Positions 1-10,194 of a DNA stretch of 64,000 bases are shown here, one piece after another. The first letter of the stretch is position 1. Each line of letters starts with the position of its first letter. Source of the stretch: Bactericera cockerelli (lineage: Eukaryota > Arthropoda > Insecta > Hemiptera > Triozidae); the NCBI GenBank assembly GCA_024516035.1, contig CM044964.1, forward strand, positions 1,246,410 to 1,310,409, written 5' to 3'. The notes beneath the pieces are model-generated. The model was not told the origin of the DNA. It was given only the letters and a program-made list of their open reading frames with translations, and did no database searches. The translations under genes were made by a program, and so were the position numbers.

Positions 1-1530
1 AAATATACTGCACAGGTAAAAAGGTGCATATCGGACTGCCCTACTATTCTTGCTAACATAGACCAAATAAAAAACCCACAGATTCCAAAATTGTATGGTT
101 TGCCAAAACTTCATAAGGAGGGTAACCCTCTTAGACCTGTAGTATCCTGTACAGGTACACCTAATCTAGAAATTTGCAAAAAATTGGTCTCTGTACTCCC
201 GGGTTACATCAAATTTCAACCTAAAAGATCGATCAAGAATAGTATGGAATTTATCGAAAAAATAAAAAACATAAACATCCCGCGAAACTCAAAACTTATT
301 AGTTTTGATGTTAAAAATCTTTTCCCTTCAGTTCCAGTCCAAGAGGTGAAAGAAATTATTAGTAATAGAGCTGTCCATCTTTCTGACACAGAACAAAAAG
401 AACTGAAAAGAGTAGTAGATATATGTTTAGACCAGAACTTTTGCTCTTATAATAACGAAACCCTTGAAATAAAATCAGGCCTACCGATTGGATCGCCTAT
501 TAGTCCGTTAATGGCGGAGATCTTTATGGACCATATAGAGGACAATATCTTCCGTTCACAGAACCCTTTATTAGACAGCATATTGCATTGGTTTCGGTAC
601 GTAGACGACATATTTGTGATCTTTGTAGGTTCTTGGAGACAAGTAGAAAATTTACTTGGTCTCATTAACCTAGTCCATCCAAATATTAAGTTTACCCTAG
701 AAAAGGAATTGAATGGAACATTGAATTTTCTGGATCTAGGAGTGACCAGACATGAAGATAAAATTTTGTTTAGTATCTATAGGAAGGAAACCTTTACAGA
801 TTGCGTAATAAATAATAAATCGAATCATCCTATAAATATAAAATATGCTGCATTTCACTCTATGATACATAGACTGGTTTCGGTACCGTTAACTTTAGAG
901 AATTACCTAAAGGAATTAGGCATAATTCACAAGATAGCAAAGAACAATGGGTACAAGAAAGCCGTTATAGATTCTATCTTACATAAAAAACTTAAAAAAC
1001 AGAAACGTGAAATCATTTATGCCCAAGTTCCTAAAGAGTCTGATTCAAGCTGGAGAAAAATACGGTACCTAAACGAAGATTGCTCAAAAATTGGTAACGA
1101 ATTAAGGAGAGTGGGTATACAACCAGCGTATTATAATGATAATACGACTGGAAAATTTCTCATCAATAATAAAACAAATACAGGCATAGAGAAAAAGAGC
1201 GGCATATATTGTATTAAGTGTGCAGATTGTGATGCCAGCTACATAGGTATGACTATGAGATCCATAGAGAAACGTATCTCTGAGCACCTGAGAGGTCCTG
1301 ACTCCCACGTGCATAAGCACATGGCTGATACGGGACATACTTTCAATATGGATAACGTGTCATTACTCCATAGTGGAAATAAATGGAAGAAGTTGTGTTG
1401 CCTAGAAATGCTTTATATAAAAGAAGCTGTAGAAATTAAAGAACACAATATGCTAAACGGGCAACTCAATCCTGCATTTTATTCTCCACTTATGGACCTA
1501 AAAAGCTGGATCCAATCTGATGACACCTAA
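1..1530 (+). CDS. Penelope-like retroelement RT/GIY-YIG protein, copy A (5' cut by window edge)
   Basis: The frame is open from base 1 to a stop at 1530, so this is the C-terminal part of a longer protein. RT motifs follow in order: YGLPKLHKEGNPLRPVVS (from base 94), the motif A aspartate in SFDVKNLFPSVP, motif B GLPIGSPISP, catalytic YVDD (598-609), and NFLDLGV. A linker leads to a GIY-YIG nuclease domain: GIYCIKC near 1201, then C-x2-C, SYIGMT, and R..EH near 1285. RT followed by GIY-YIG is diagnostic of Penelope-like elements, which make cDNA and nick target DNA with these two domains. No break is visible in this copy. Copy B is nearly identical, so transposition or duplication was recent. 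The N-terminal third lies before the window. Confidence 0.95.
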   Translation, partial: KYTAQVKRCISDCPTILANIDQIKNPQIPKLYGLPKLHKEGNPLRPVVSCTGTPNLEICKKLVSVLPGYIKFQPKRSIKNSMEFIEKIKNINIPRNSKLISFDVKNLFPSVPVQEVKEIISNRAVHLSDTEQKELKRVVDICLDQNFCSYNNETLEIKSGLPIGSPISPLMAEIFMDHIEDNIFRSQNPLLDSILHWFRYVDDIFVIFVGSWRQVENLLGLINLVHPNIKFTLEKELNGTLNFLDLGVTRHEDKILFSIYRKETFTDCVINNKSNHPINIKYAAFHSMIHRLVSVPLTLENYLKELGIIHKIAKNNGYKKAVIDSILHKKLKKQKREIIYAQVPKESDSSWRKIRYLNEDCSKIGNELRRVGIQPAYYNDNTTGKFLINNKTNTGIEKKSGIYCIKCADCDASYIGMTMRSIEKRISEHLRGPDSHVHKHMADTGHTFNMDNVSLLHSGNKWKKLCCLEMLYIKEAVEIKEHNMLNGQLNPAFYSPLMDLKSWIQSDDT

Positions 1531-1737
1531 ACTGTTGACTTTCTTCTCAAACCAAATCATAGAACCTAACTACTTTTAGATTATTAGATTAATAGTTTTA
1601 ATTTTAAGTCAATAGAGTATGAAGCAAAATCGTTTATTAATAATAATCTTTAATATTTTGTCTCAATATTCATCCAGATTTTGCCTTCTCACTTAGAATC
1701 TAGTATCTACCTTATATTTTTTTTTCTCGAGTTGTGA

Positions 1738-1759
1738 TTTTTTTTTTTCCTTTTGTATT

Positions 1760-1791
<32 letters not shown>

Positions 1792-1829
1792 CTTTTTTTT
1801 TTTCTTCTTCTTCTTCTTCTTTTTCCTCT
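1738..1829 (+). repeat. poly-T / (CTT)n tract in PLE 3' UTR
   Basis: Near-continuous T run followed by CTT triplets. The same tract in copy B (10400-10485) is shorter. This is the main length difference between the two copies and a likely site of slippage. Confidence 0.9.
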
Positions 1830-2250
1830 TTTAAACTGACTTTATCATATAGAATTATTATAGCCTTCAACAATTTTGAACCGAAAACCCAAGGACTAAG
1901 ATGTATACCAGTATTTCGTTTTTTTCTGTGGAGGGTCTGTGGGAAGGTCATAGTTGTTAATACATAATAAAGGTTCAAATTTGGTTTAGCTTTAAAAGTG
2001 CAGATCTCTTGTATTTTATGGCTTTATTATCAAAGGGGCATACGACCTACCTACCACGCTCCAAAGGCAAAGTACAGCTGCAAGTCATATAAACAAAAAA
2101 AGGTTATGTGTTATTAAATTCGGACCGTTAGAAGTAAAAACAAAGGGACAATGGAGGAAATTATCCTGTACAGTTTGCCGACTTTACAACTCCTTATTTT
2201 ATTATAGTTAGCTCGTAAGTAACTTCTAAGATTAGTTTTAAATTTAGTCT

Positions 2251-2300
2251 TTAGTTCACTGACGATGCCGTAACTGGCGAAATGGCCATCTGAAAATAAA
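2251..2300 (+). ncRNA. Type I hammerhead ribozyme motif of the PLE (copy A/B junction)
   Basis: Read as RNA: UUCA (2255-2258, stem I), CUGACGA (2259-2265, core CUGANGA), an extra U, GCC-loop-GGC (2267-2278, stem II), GAAA (2279-2282), AUGG/CCAU (2282-2289, stem III with no loop), then C17 at 2290 after AU, giving an AUC cleavage triplet, and UGAA (2291-2294) closing stem I. All core residues are present. The extra U between A9 and stem II is unusual, though some natural hammerheads carry an extra base there. The loopless stem III would favour a dimeric form, as reported for PLE and retrozyme hammerheads. Predicted cleavage is after 2290. Repeated at 10907-10956. Confidence 0.8.
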
Positions 2301-2636
2301 AAATTAAGTAAAACAAAAAAAGCCAAGTGTTTTCTATCTTCAAATTATTTCGATGTTTATTTGTTTTACCAAGAGTTGTGTATAACTATAAGTTTTTCCA
2401 AAGAACTTATATATTTCATTGTTATAAATCTGCAATTTTCTATACACGTTAATTTTAATTTTTGATAACTCATTTTGTTTATTAGATTAATAATCCGTAT
2501 ATATTTTTAATTTTAAATGTGTTTTTCTATATTATAATTTATAATCTCTTTGATTATATAATATACGTACCTACTTAAGTGAACATAAACGTTATTATTT
2601 TCAATAAGACTTCAAAAAAAATAAAGTGAATTGAAA

Positions 2637-4420
2637 ATGATCTTTTACCATATTAACAACGAAAACATTAATAAAATAAAAAAATCTGGTGTTGCCAAGT
2701 TGATAGTCTACTTCAAAAAATGCTCTATAAAACTCAAAAGAGCAAACAATCATCTATGGTTCCTCTCCACGTGTAAAACCAATAAAGTGTTCCCTAACTT
2801 CGTAAGACTATACACAAGGAATAAATCAAAGTCTGCCCGTATAGCTCTGGAATACGGAAAGAAGAAATGGATCGAGGAAGAAAGAAAAGAATGGTTCAAA
2901 AGAAGAAACGGAATTGCTGAAATGAAAATGCTGATCTCCACAGAATTGACAAGACATCTATCTGCAGTGGAATACGACATGGAAGAAAAGAAAATTGTAG
3001 ATTTGGTAAGAGAAGAAAGTCACAGACACTATTTAATTTTAAGGAAAAAAATGGATCGATTAATTAAAAATTCGCATTCTTCTAAAAAAACTGAAAAACC
3101 CTTGTCCGGATTGTTATCTCTGAACATAGTTGGTCCAATAGATAAAGAATTGTTAAAAAGCTATCCTATATATGATGTGAAATATGACTTCTACCCTAGA
3201 TTTAAAAATCTCTCTCAATTCTATTTCACCCCTAATGAAGAAGAGATTTTAAATCTAGGTTTCAAACACGGTTTTTCATCATATATAGAAAAGAAACAAA
3301 TTTTAGACTTGGCCGCAGATTGTGAGGTAGCTTTAAGTACTAGAGAAGTAAGTTTTAAACTTCAGAAAAATAAGTGCAAAGAAATTTTGAGGGGTATAAA
3401 TAATCGTAGCTCCAAAAAAACCCACAAATCTGATGAGATAAAAATCCTGAAAAGTATAAAAATAAAATTAGATAGAAAAGAACTTGTAATTTGCAAAGCT
3501 GATAAAGGGAATACTGTAACAGTTCTCAATAAAACAGACTACAATGAAAAAATGAATGACTACATTGTCCAAAACAATCTTGTAGTTACAAGGGAAAAAA
3601 ATATCCTTAATAAATATACTGCACAGGTAAAAAGGTGCATATCGGACTGCCCTACTATTCTTGCTAACATAGACCAAATAAAAAACCCACAGATTCCAAA
3701 ATTGTATGGTTTGCCAAAACTTCATAAGGAGGGTAACCCTCTTAGACCTGTAGTATCCTGTACAGGTACACCTAATCTAGAAATTTGCAAAAAATTGGTC
3801 TCTGTACTCCCGGGTTACATCAAATTTCAACCTAAAAGATCGATCAAGAATAGTATGGAATTTATCGAAAAAATAAAAAACATAAACATCCCGCGAAACT
3901 CAAAACTTATTAGTTTTGATGTTAAAAATCTTTTCCCTTCAGTTCCAGTCCAAGAGGTGAAAGAAATTATTAGTAATAGAGCTGTCCATCTTTCTGACAC
4001 AGAACAAAAAGAACTGAAAAGAGTAGTAGATATATGTTTAGACCAGAACTTTTGCTCTTATAATAACGAAACCCTTGAAATAAAATCAGGCCTACCGATT
4101 GGATCGCCTATTAGTCCGTTAATGGCGGAGATCTTTATGGACCATATAGAGGACAATATCTTCCGTTCACAGAACCCTTTATTAGACAGCATATTGCATT
4201 GGTTTCGGTACGTAGACGACATATTTGTGATCTTTGTAGGTTCTTGGAGACAAGTAGAAAATTTACTTGGTCTCATTAACCTAGTCCATCCAAATATTAA
4301 GTTTACCCTAGAAAAGGAATTGAATGGAACATTGAATTTTCTGGATCTAGGAGTGACCAGACATGAAGATAAAATTTTGTTTAGTATCTATAGGAAGGAA
4401 ACCTTTACAGATTGCGTAAT
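2637..4420 (+). pseudogene. Penelope-like RT protein, copy B, N-terminal part (interrupted)
   Basis: The first ATG is at 2637 (the frame also opens with TTG at 2631). The N-terminal region is basic and helix-rich, and includes the PLE-conserved KADKGNTVTVLNKTDY motif before the RT domain. From 3612 on it duplicates copy A, including motif A, GLPIGSP and YVDD. Identity with copy A stops at 4420. The frame runs into foreign sequence and ends at 4454, so the linker and GIY-YIG nuclease are lost from this half. The remainder resumes at about 9472 after the insertion. The unbroken protein would be roughly 850 residues, in the usual PLE range. Confidence 0.92.
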
Positions 4421-5587
4421 CAAGCTCGCCGGGAGGCGAGCGCTCGTCAAGTAGCGCCAGCCACCCGGCCTATATTAACACGAAACAGAGTTTATATGTA
4501 TTTTGTTTTATTGTTTTCGCCCACTTAACGCTAACTTTTATCAATTTTTATTTCAAATTCGTAATGAGACGCGAAAATAGATTGTGTTTCACGAAAGCGC
4601 GAGGTTCCTACGTACAGTTAAAGTCGTTTACTGGCCACGCCGAAAATCTTGAATTTCATGAAATTATTCATACGGGTTTTTTTTTTTTTTTTTTTTTTTT
4701 TTTCAGACCAATTTTCTGTCAAGGGTACAGCAACGTGTGCTTATCGTGGAAAGACGTGAGATACGTTTTTGAAAAGGGAATTTTGATCTCTGCATACCTT
4801 TTATAGTTTCAAGTATTTATTTTTTATAGGATAGGAGATATAGCCTTCTAGAATAAAACGGGAAAGTTGCACAGAGCCGCCCCTGGTTATCTTGGAGCTG
4901 CGATTGTGGTATTTTTCGAAAGGCCTTATCATAGGAAAAAATATAAAAATATAACTAAAGTATTACACTGGACCAAACTTGAGTTATACCCTTTGAAAGG
5001 AATACTTATTATGGAGCCCAGAGCCGTCTATTATTATCCTAGAGTTGTATTTCTGGTGTTTTTAGAAAGGTCTAGTCAAAGGGAATGAGATCACTTAATT
5101 TCAGATGGTTGAAACAAGTAGAAAAGTATTTAAAGCCATCTAAAGGAATATCTAAAATGAACCCTGGAGCCACGCCTATTTATCCCAAGTTGATGACTGA
5201 AGGTTCTTTCTAAAGGTCTAATTACGCAGAAATATACTACGATGTAAATAAAATGTTAGAAAAATCAGCGACAGTGTGAGACATAAAAATAAAAAACTGA
5301 AATAAGATTTATGAGAGTAACAAAAAATCTTCGCCTCACATAGAACTTAAAATATGGGTAAAATCCAATCATCTTTGCTTCACCCAAGCTGCCAGCAGAC
5401 TGAGTTATCAGCCTGGGAATAATAACGTTTTATAACTTCATTCAGAGATTTCTACATCAAGAGGTAAACTAGGTCTATATTATGAGAAGTGTACAAAGTA
5501 TTGGCCAGTAAGAGGAAAAATATTGATTAAAATAGATCAAAACAATGATAAATTATAATAAAATGTTATGTACCTATAGAGCAGTCT

Positions 5588-5722
5588 CTGTGGTCGTCGA
5601 CTGGTGTAGGTAAAACACAAAGTTTGCGAGTTGACCTGGGTTCGAATCCCGGCTAGGTATATTTTTTTTTTACTCTGTACTTTGGATGTCCGGTTTTCTC
5701 GTGAGAAAAAAAACATTAGTTG
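5588..5722 (+). repeat. tRNA-headed SINE fragment (S9-like)
   Basis: A box-B-like GGGTTCGAATCCC lies at 5638-5650. It is followed by a T run and the S9 body words ACTCTGTACTTTGGATGTCC and CTCGTGAGAAAA. The head is diverged. Downstream 5723-6430 is AT-rich with nothing recognised. Confidence 0.55.
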
Positions 5723-6429
5723 GTAGTTTGCGTCAACCTCCTATGACCGTTTAATTTCGAACGATGTGAGTATGGTTTAACTCGATCAACATTGATTTGT
5801 CACAATCTAATTATCCATCTACCTATGTATGTAACATTGTAACATGATATAAGTTGCATTTTTTGTCCAATCGAGCTGAAATTTTCAGGGTATATTTCAT
5901 GGATATATGCTTGCTTATTAATTTATAATTATTAAATGTATTATCTAGTATAATGTCTCACTTCTTCTGTTTATACCTACCAACTGATTATGCTGAATTG
6001 ACACCATGTTTAGTAACTCGAAGTTAGGCAAATATATGGGTCAACATTTCTTAGAGCCATAGTAAGAGGCAATTTCGGAACATACAATAATACTCGGCAC
6101 TTTCATTTCCCTCTTTATTTTACCAAGATCGAATTTCCATCTACCTACCATGTACTTAGGTACATATATGTAATTATTATAATTATTATAATTCAAATTG
6201 TATTGTAAACAAAACCACTAAACAAAGTTGTCCGTTATTTAACGAGTTCATAACTCATTTTTCAATACAAGGTTAAAACACTAGTTGATTTTAATGAATT
6301 ATTGATAATGGATTTTCAGATTAAATAGGTATGTTTTTTCTTCATTATTACTGGTTGAAGTTTTACAAAAGAAGCACCAATTATCACACCAACCTCATTT
6401 TAAAACGATTGTGACCAGTTGATTGTATT

Positions 6430-6655
6430 TGGTTTTAACGTCCTGATTTGAACTAGTCAGGACGGGGGGTTTTACCCTGCATTCGCTGGGAATCGTTCCA
6501 GCTACCTACATTTAACTCGCCCAGCCTGGGTAGATTCCAGACTGACGTGTTTAGAGGGGAAAAAAATATTAGAAAAGTCTGGAACAACTGGGAATCGAAC
6601 GAAATGTCTGAACTACGGGCAGTAGTTACAACCATTACGCCACGGAGGCTGGCCA
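6430..6655 (-). repeat. S1 SINE copy, diverged
   Basis: On the minus strand this reads from the tRNA-like head (GGCGTAATGG..., at 6655) through the box B remnant (GATTCCCAGTTG) to the core domain CCAGGCTGGG...TAGCTGG and the GGGTAAAACCCCCCGTCC tail. Several small indels are present. Bases 6660-7264 hold only AT-rich sequence with an (AAT)n stretch near 7040-7085. Confidence 0.75.
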
Positions 6656-7264
6656 CTGACAACTGACAGTCTAAATAAAGCATTTATTTTGATCAATGCT
6701 TCTGTATTATGAATCGTAAATTACATAGATCTCATTCAAAATTTACGAATATGTACCTACATTATAAATATAAATAAAAAAAAACACTGCTAATTATGGA
6801 CACAATACTTCCTCGTGATTGTTTCACATTGTATACACCTGGCAATTTTGATTTTTTTCGACTAAATCACTTGTATCTTCTAAACCGCTTAACCGATTTT
6901 CTTCAAATTTGTTTTATATGATAGAATACTATTTTTTCTACATTCTAGTTATTTTTGTTCACAAATTCATACTTAAATTAAAAAGGTGCAAGCCTTATTT
7001 TTAATAAATGTATCTTTTTATTTATTGATTGTGATGATGATGATAATAATAATAATACATTAACATTAATAATAATTTTAAATAAAAATAAAATCTAGCT
7101 TACTAGACTTTTAACCTGGAACTTGGAGTTCAAGACCTCATTAAAGGCTAACCATCAATTTGGTATTTTATTTAGTTTGGTTGTTAGGTCGTATTCTAAT
7201 TACAAGACTTTGTCCTCCACAGTTAAAATAATTTAGACAAATCTTATTACTATACTTACGATAG

Positions 7265-7640
7265 ATAAGGATAACATACCCGAAAAGTACCCAAAAAATA
7301 CCGGGTACATTTACAAAAGTACCCGCACCGGGTACATAATAAAATTAGGTACCCGTACTAATACCGGGTACAAAATTTTGCTAGGTACCTGTACCCGTAC
7401 TGGGTACAACACTGGTGACGGTATAACACACTGGATCCGCATACCGTACTGGGTACCGATTTTATGAAATACTCGGTATTACACACTGGGACCGAGTACC
7501 GACGTATCGTACGTAGTAGGCGGGTACCGTTTTTATTAAATACTTGGTATTACACGCCGAGGCCGGGTACCATACCGGGTACCGGTTCTATGAAATAATC
7601 GGTATTACAATAATACCCAAATACCCATCTCTAGAACTGG
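7265..7640. repeat. Degenerate GGGTAC-rich interspersed repeat
   Basis: The words ACCGGGTAC, GGGTACC and their complements recur more than fifteen times. The phrase TGAAATACTCGGTATTAC is repeated with changes at about 7465, 7530 and 7588, and again at 8085. It looks like a decayed tandem array of a palindromic unit. No coding capacity is seen. Confidence 0.6.
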
Positions 7641-8098
7641 GTACAGCAGAGAGAGGTACTTCATTATTCCGATATTATCTATGAATAATATTCAGGCTGT
7701 CGGTGTCCTAATATTTTTCTTTTTGTCTCGTAGAACCAAGTCTTCTATTTGAAACTTCTTTGTCAAACAATTGGACGGTTTAGGGAAATGTACATTATTT
7801 AATTCAGGTTATAAAATAGGAGGTGGAGCTTCTAATCTATTGAAACACTTGAAACTAATACACCCAACAAATTTTGTGAATCGAGATTCGTCTCCTGTAA
7901 ACATTCTGAATGCAAAATTGTGAGATTTAGTTAGTGTACGGTGCTTTTGAACTTAGTTCTTGAGTGATTACTCGAATCCACTATTCCATTTACATCCGCT
8001 CGCAGAATCTCAAAAACCAAGTACAAAAGAACCTCGGTAAATACTCAGTACTTTTATGTAATCGATTACTGAAGTACCGGTTCTATGAAATACTCGGT

Positions 8099-8521
8099 AT
8101 CACCCATCTCTAATTCTTCTTCTTCTTCTTCTTCTTCTTTTACTCTGTCTTATCCCGCTCAAGCAGGGTCGACGTTGTTCAACCTCATGGTTGAGTTTGA
8201 TTGGTTTTGGCACATTTTTTACGGCTGGATGCCCTTCCTAACGCCAACGATTCTATTTGATTTAACGTCCTGGATTAGGACGGGGGTTTTACCCTCCATT
8301 CGCTGGGAATCGTACCAGCTACCCACATTAACCTCACCCAGCCTGGGTAGGGCCGGAAATGGCAGCCTCACGTGTTTGGATGGAACAGAATTTTCTTCGA
8401 AAAGTCTGCCTCAGCCGTGAGTTGAACTCGGGAACTCTGGACTACGGGCAGTAGTCACAACCATTACGCCACGGAGGCTGCTTTACGCCACGGAGGCTGC
8501 TGAAATCACCCATCTCTAATT
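8099..8521 (-). mobile_element. Full-length S1 SINE with 17-bp target-site duplication
   Basis: The 17-base direct repeat ATCACCCATCTCTAATT flanks the element at 8099-8115 and 8505-8521, which defines the insertion exactly (8116-8504). On the minus strand the order is tRNA-like head (with a short duplication of its first bases), core domain (AGGCTGGGTGAGGTTAATGT), GTAAAACCCCCGTCC, a 3' domain containing TGAGGTTGAACAACGTCGAC, and a (GAA)n tail. This copy defines the family at about 390 bp. It sits inside the GGGTAC-rich repeat. Confidence 0.9.
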
Positions 8522-8855
8522 ATTGCCAACAATACTGAAACGGGGTACTTTTCTGTTAATGAATCTAGCAGTGGGTTTCAAACTTTGAAAAGATCAACAA
8601 AATTGCTGAGCGCTATCTAGTGCCACTCAATAAGGAATACACCTGTTATCTCAAGATTTCTCCTCTCTCCAGCAAGTACCGTGAAATATTCTTTCAGCAT
8701 CTTTTCAAAGTTTTTTTTTTATATCATTTATTTTTCTCCTTGAATTAAAAGATCAACATCCTTTAATTAAAAGTCTTTTTTCTTTTATCTGTTGATTGTT
8801 GACCAGTTTTTATTTCATCTATCATATGAAAATCAATTAAATCAAAAAGTAGTGA

Positions 8856-9474
8856 TATCCCCCAAAAAACACTTCGTGTAAAAATAGTCGTCAAGTGTTG
8901 GAAATGATTAAAAAGAACTGATATCAAAAACGTCAATTTTCTATGTCTAAAGGAAATATTTTTCACGTAATAAGTCTATTGATAATTCAACCAAAATAAT
9001 AGCCTCACAACAACAATACACCTTTGAGCAAACTTCGATTTGGTATTTTGAGAATTTAACCAAAAAATAGCCACACAACAAAACAATGCTCTTGTAAGAA
9101 CAATCTTGCATAATTACAGAACCACGTCCTTGACTGCACACCGTTTTGTTCTGAAATTTATGTGAAGTACGTTGCTAACAAAACAGTGTGCAGTAGTCAA
9201 GGACGTGGTTATGTAATATTGCAAGATTGTTCTTACAAGAGCATTGTTTTGTTGTGTGGCTATTTTTTGGTTAAATTCTCAAAATACCAAATCGAAGTTT
9301 GCTCAAAGGTGTATTGTTGTTGTGAGGCTATTATTTTGGTTGAATTATCAATAGACTTATTACGTGAAAAATATTTCCTTTAGACATAGAAAATTGACGT
9401 TTTTGATATCAGTTCTTTTTAATCATTTCCAACACTTGACGACTATTTTTACACGAAGTGTTTTTTGGGGGATA
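8856..9474. repeat. Large inverted repeat (palindrome), about 300-bp arms
   Basis: The left arm 8856 to about 9153 is the near-perfect reverse complement of about 9179 to 9474, with a spacer of some 25 bases. Both arms therefore encode the same short frame in opposite directions. The outer ends read TATCCCCC and GGGGGATA. The right arm ends exactly at the junction with PLE copy B. The arms differ at only a few bases, so the structure is young or maintained by gene conversion. Confidence 0.9.
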
Positions 9475-10194
9475 AATAATAAATCGAATCATCCTATAAA
9501 TATAAAATATGCTGCATTTCACTCTATGATACATAGACTGGTTTCGGTACCGTTAACTTTAGAGAATTACCTAAAGGAATTAGGCATAATTCACAAGATA
9601 GCAAAGAACAATGGGTACAAGAAAGCCGTTATAGATTCTATCTTACATAAAAAACTTTAAAAACAGAAACGTGAAATCATTTATGCCCAAGTTCCTAAAG
9701 AGTCTGATTCAAGCTGGAGAAAAATACGGTACCTAAACGAAGATTGCTCAAAAATTGGTAACGAATTAAGGAGAGTGGGTATACAACCAGCGTATTATAA
9801 TGATAATACGACTGGAAAATTTCTCATCAATAATAAAACAAATACAGGCATAGAGAAAAAGAGCGGCATATATTGTATTAAGTGTGCAGATTGTGATGCC
9901 AGCTACATAGGTATGACTATGAGATCCATAGAGAAACGTATCTCTGAGCACCTGAGAGGTCCTGACTCCCACGTGCATAAGCACATGGCTGATACGGGAC
10001 ATACTTTCAATATGGATAACGTGTCATTACTCCATAGTGGAAATAAATGGAAGAAGTTGTGTTGCCTAGAAATGCTTTATATAAAAGAAGCTGTAGAAAT
10101 TAAAGAACACAATATGCTAAACGGGCAACTCAATCCTGCATTTTATTCTCCACTTATGGACCTAAAAAGCTGGATCCAATCTGATGACACCTAA
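9474..10194 (+). pseudogene. Penelope-like protein, copy B, C-terminal part with nonsense change
   Basis: This continues copy B after the 5-kb insertion and matches copy A from base 810 onward. It contains the linker and the full GIY-YIG domain (GIYCIKC, SYIGMT, R..EH), ending at the same stop as copy A. One A-to-T change relative to copy A turns a Lys codon into TAA at 9658-9660. Copy B thus has two separate lesions. Confidence 0.92.

Larger units (their letters stand above)
1531..2636 (+). other. PLE 3' UTR of copy A and 5' leader of copy B (pseudo-LTR-like junction)
   Basis: Bases 1531-2425 match the downstream region of copy B (10195-11083) almost base for base apart from poly-T length. 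After about 2425 the two diverge, so the element's 3' terminus lies near the phrase ATATTTCATTGTT. The following 2426-2636 is AT-rich leader running into the ATG of copy B at 2637. Tandem head-to-tail arrangement with a shared flank is the usual structure of PLE 'pseudo-LTRs'. The hammerhead motif at 2251-2300 lies in this stretch. Confidence 0.8.
4421..9471. mobile_element. 5.05-kb insertion inside PLE copy B, Helitron-like ends, composite
   Basis: Comparison with copy A (gap between bases 808 and 810) fixes the insertion. Left identity ends at 4420, right identity starts at 9472, and only the dinucleotide AT overlaps, so there is no long target duplication. On either strand the insert can be read as starting with TC after A and being followed by T, as for Helitrons. 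A GC-rich hairpin (CTCGCC/GGCGAG, 4425-4440) lies at the left end, and a 0.6-kb palindrome at the right. The canonical CTRR end is not seen. Inside are SINE copies and non-coding AT-rich sequence; no transposase or helicase was found. From 4455 to 5590 I see only a poly-T run (4679-4703) and anonymous sequence. Confidence 0.6.

Noticed and set aside
1712..1978. Lys/Glu-rich minus-strand frame
   Set aside because: Translation of the poly-T/CTT tract in the PLE 3' UTR.
9162..9383. Two opposed frames with the same 60 residues (8947-9141 and 9162-9383)
   Set aside because: A direct result of the palindrome; composition is not coding-like.
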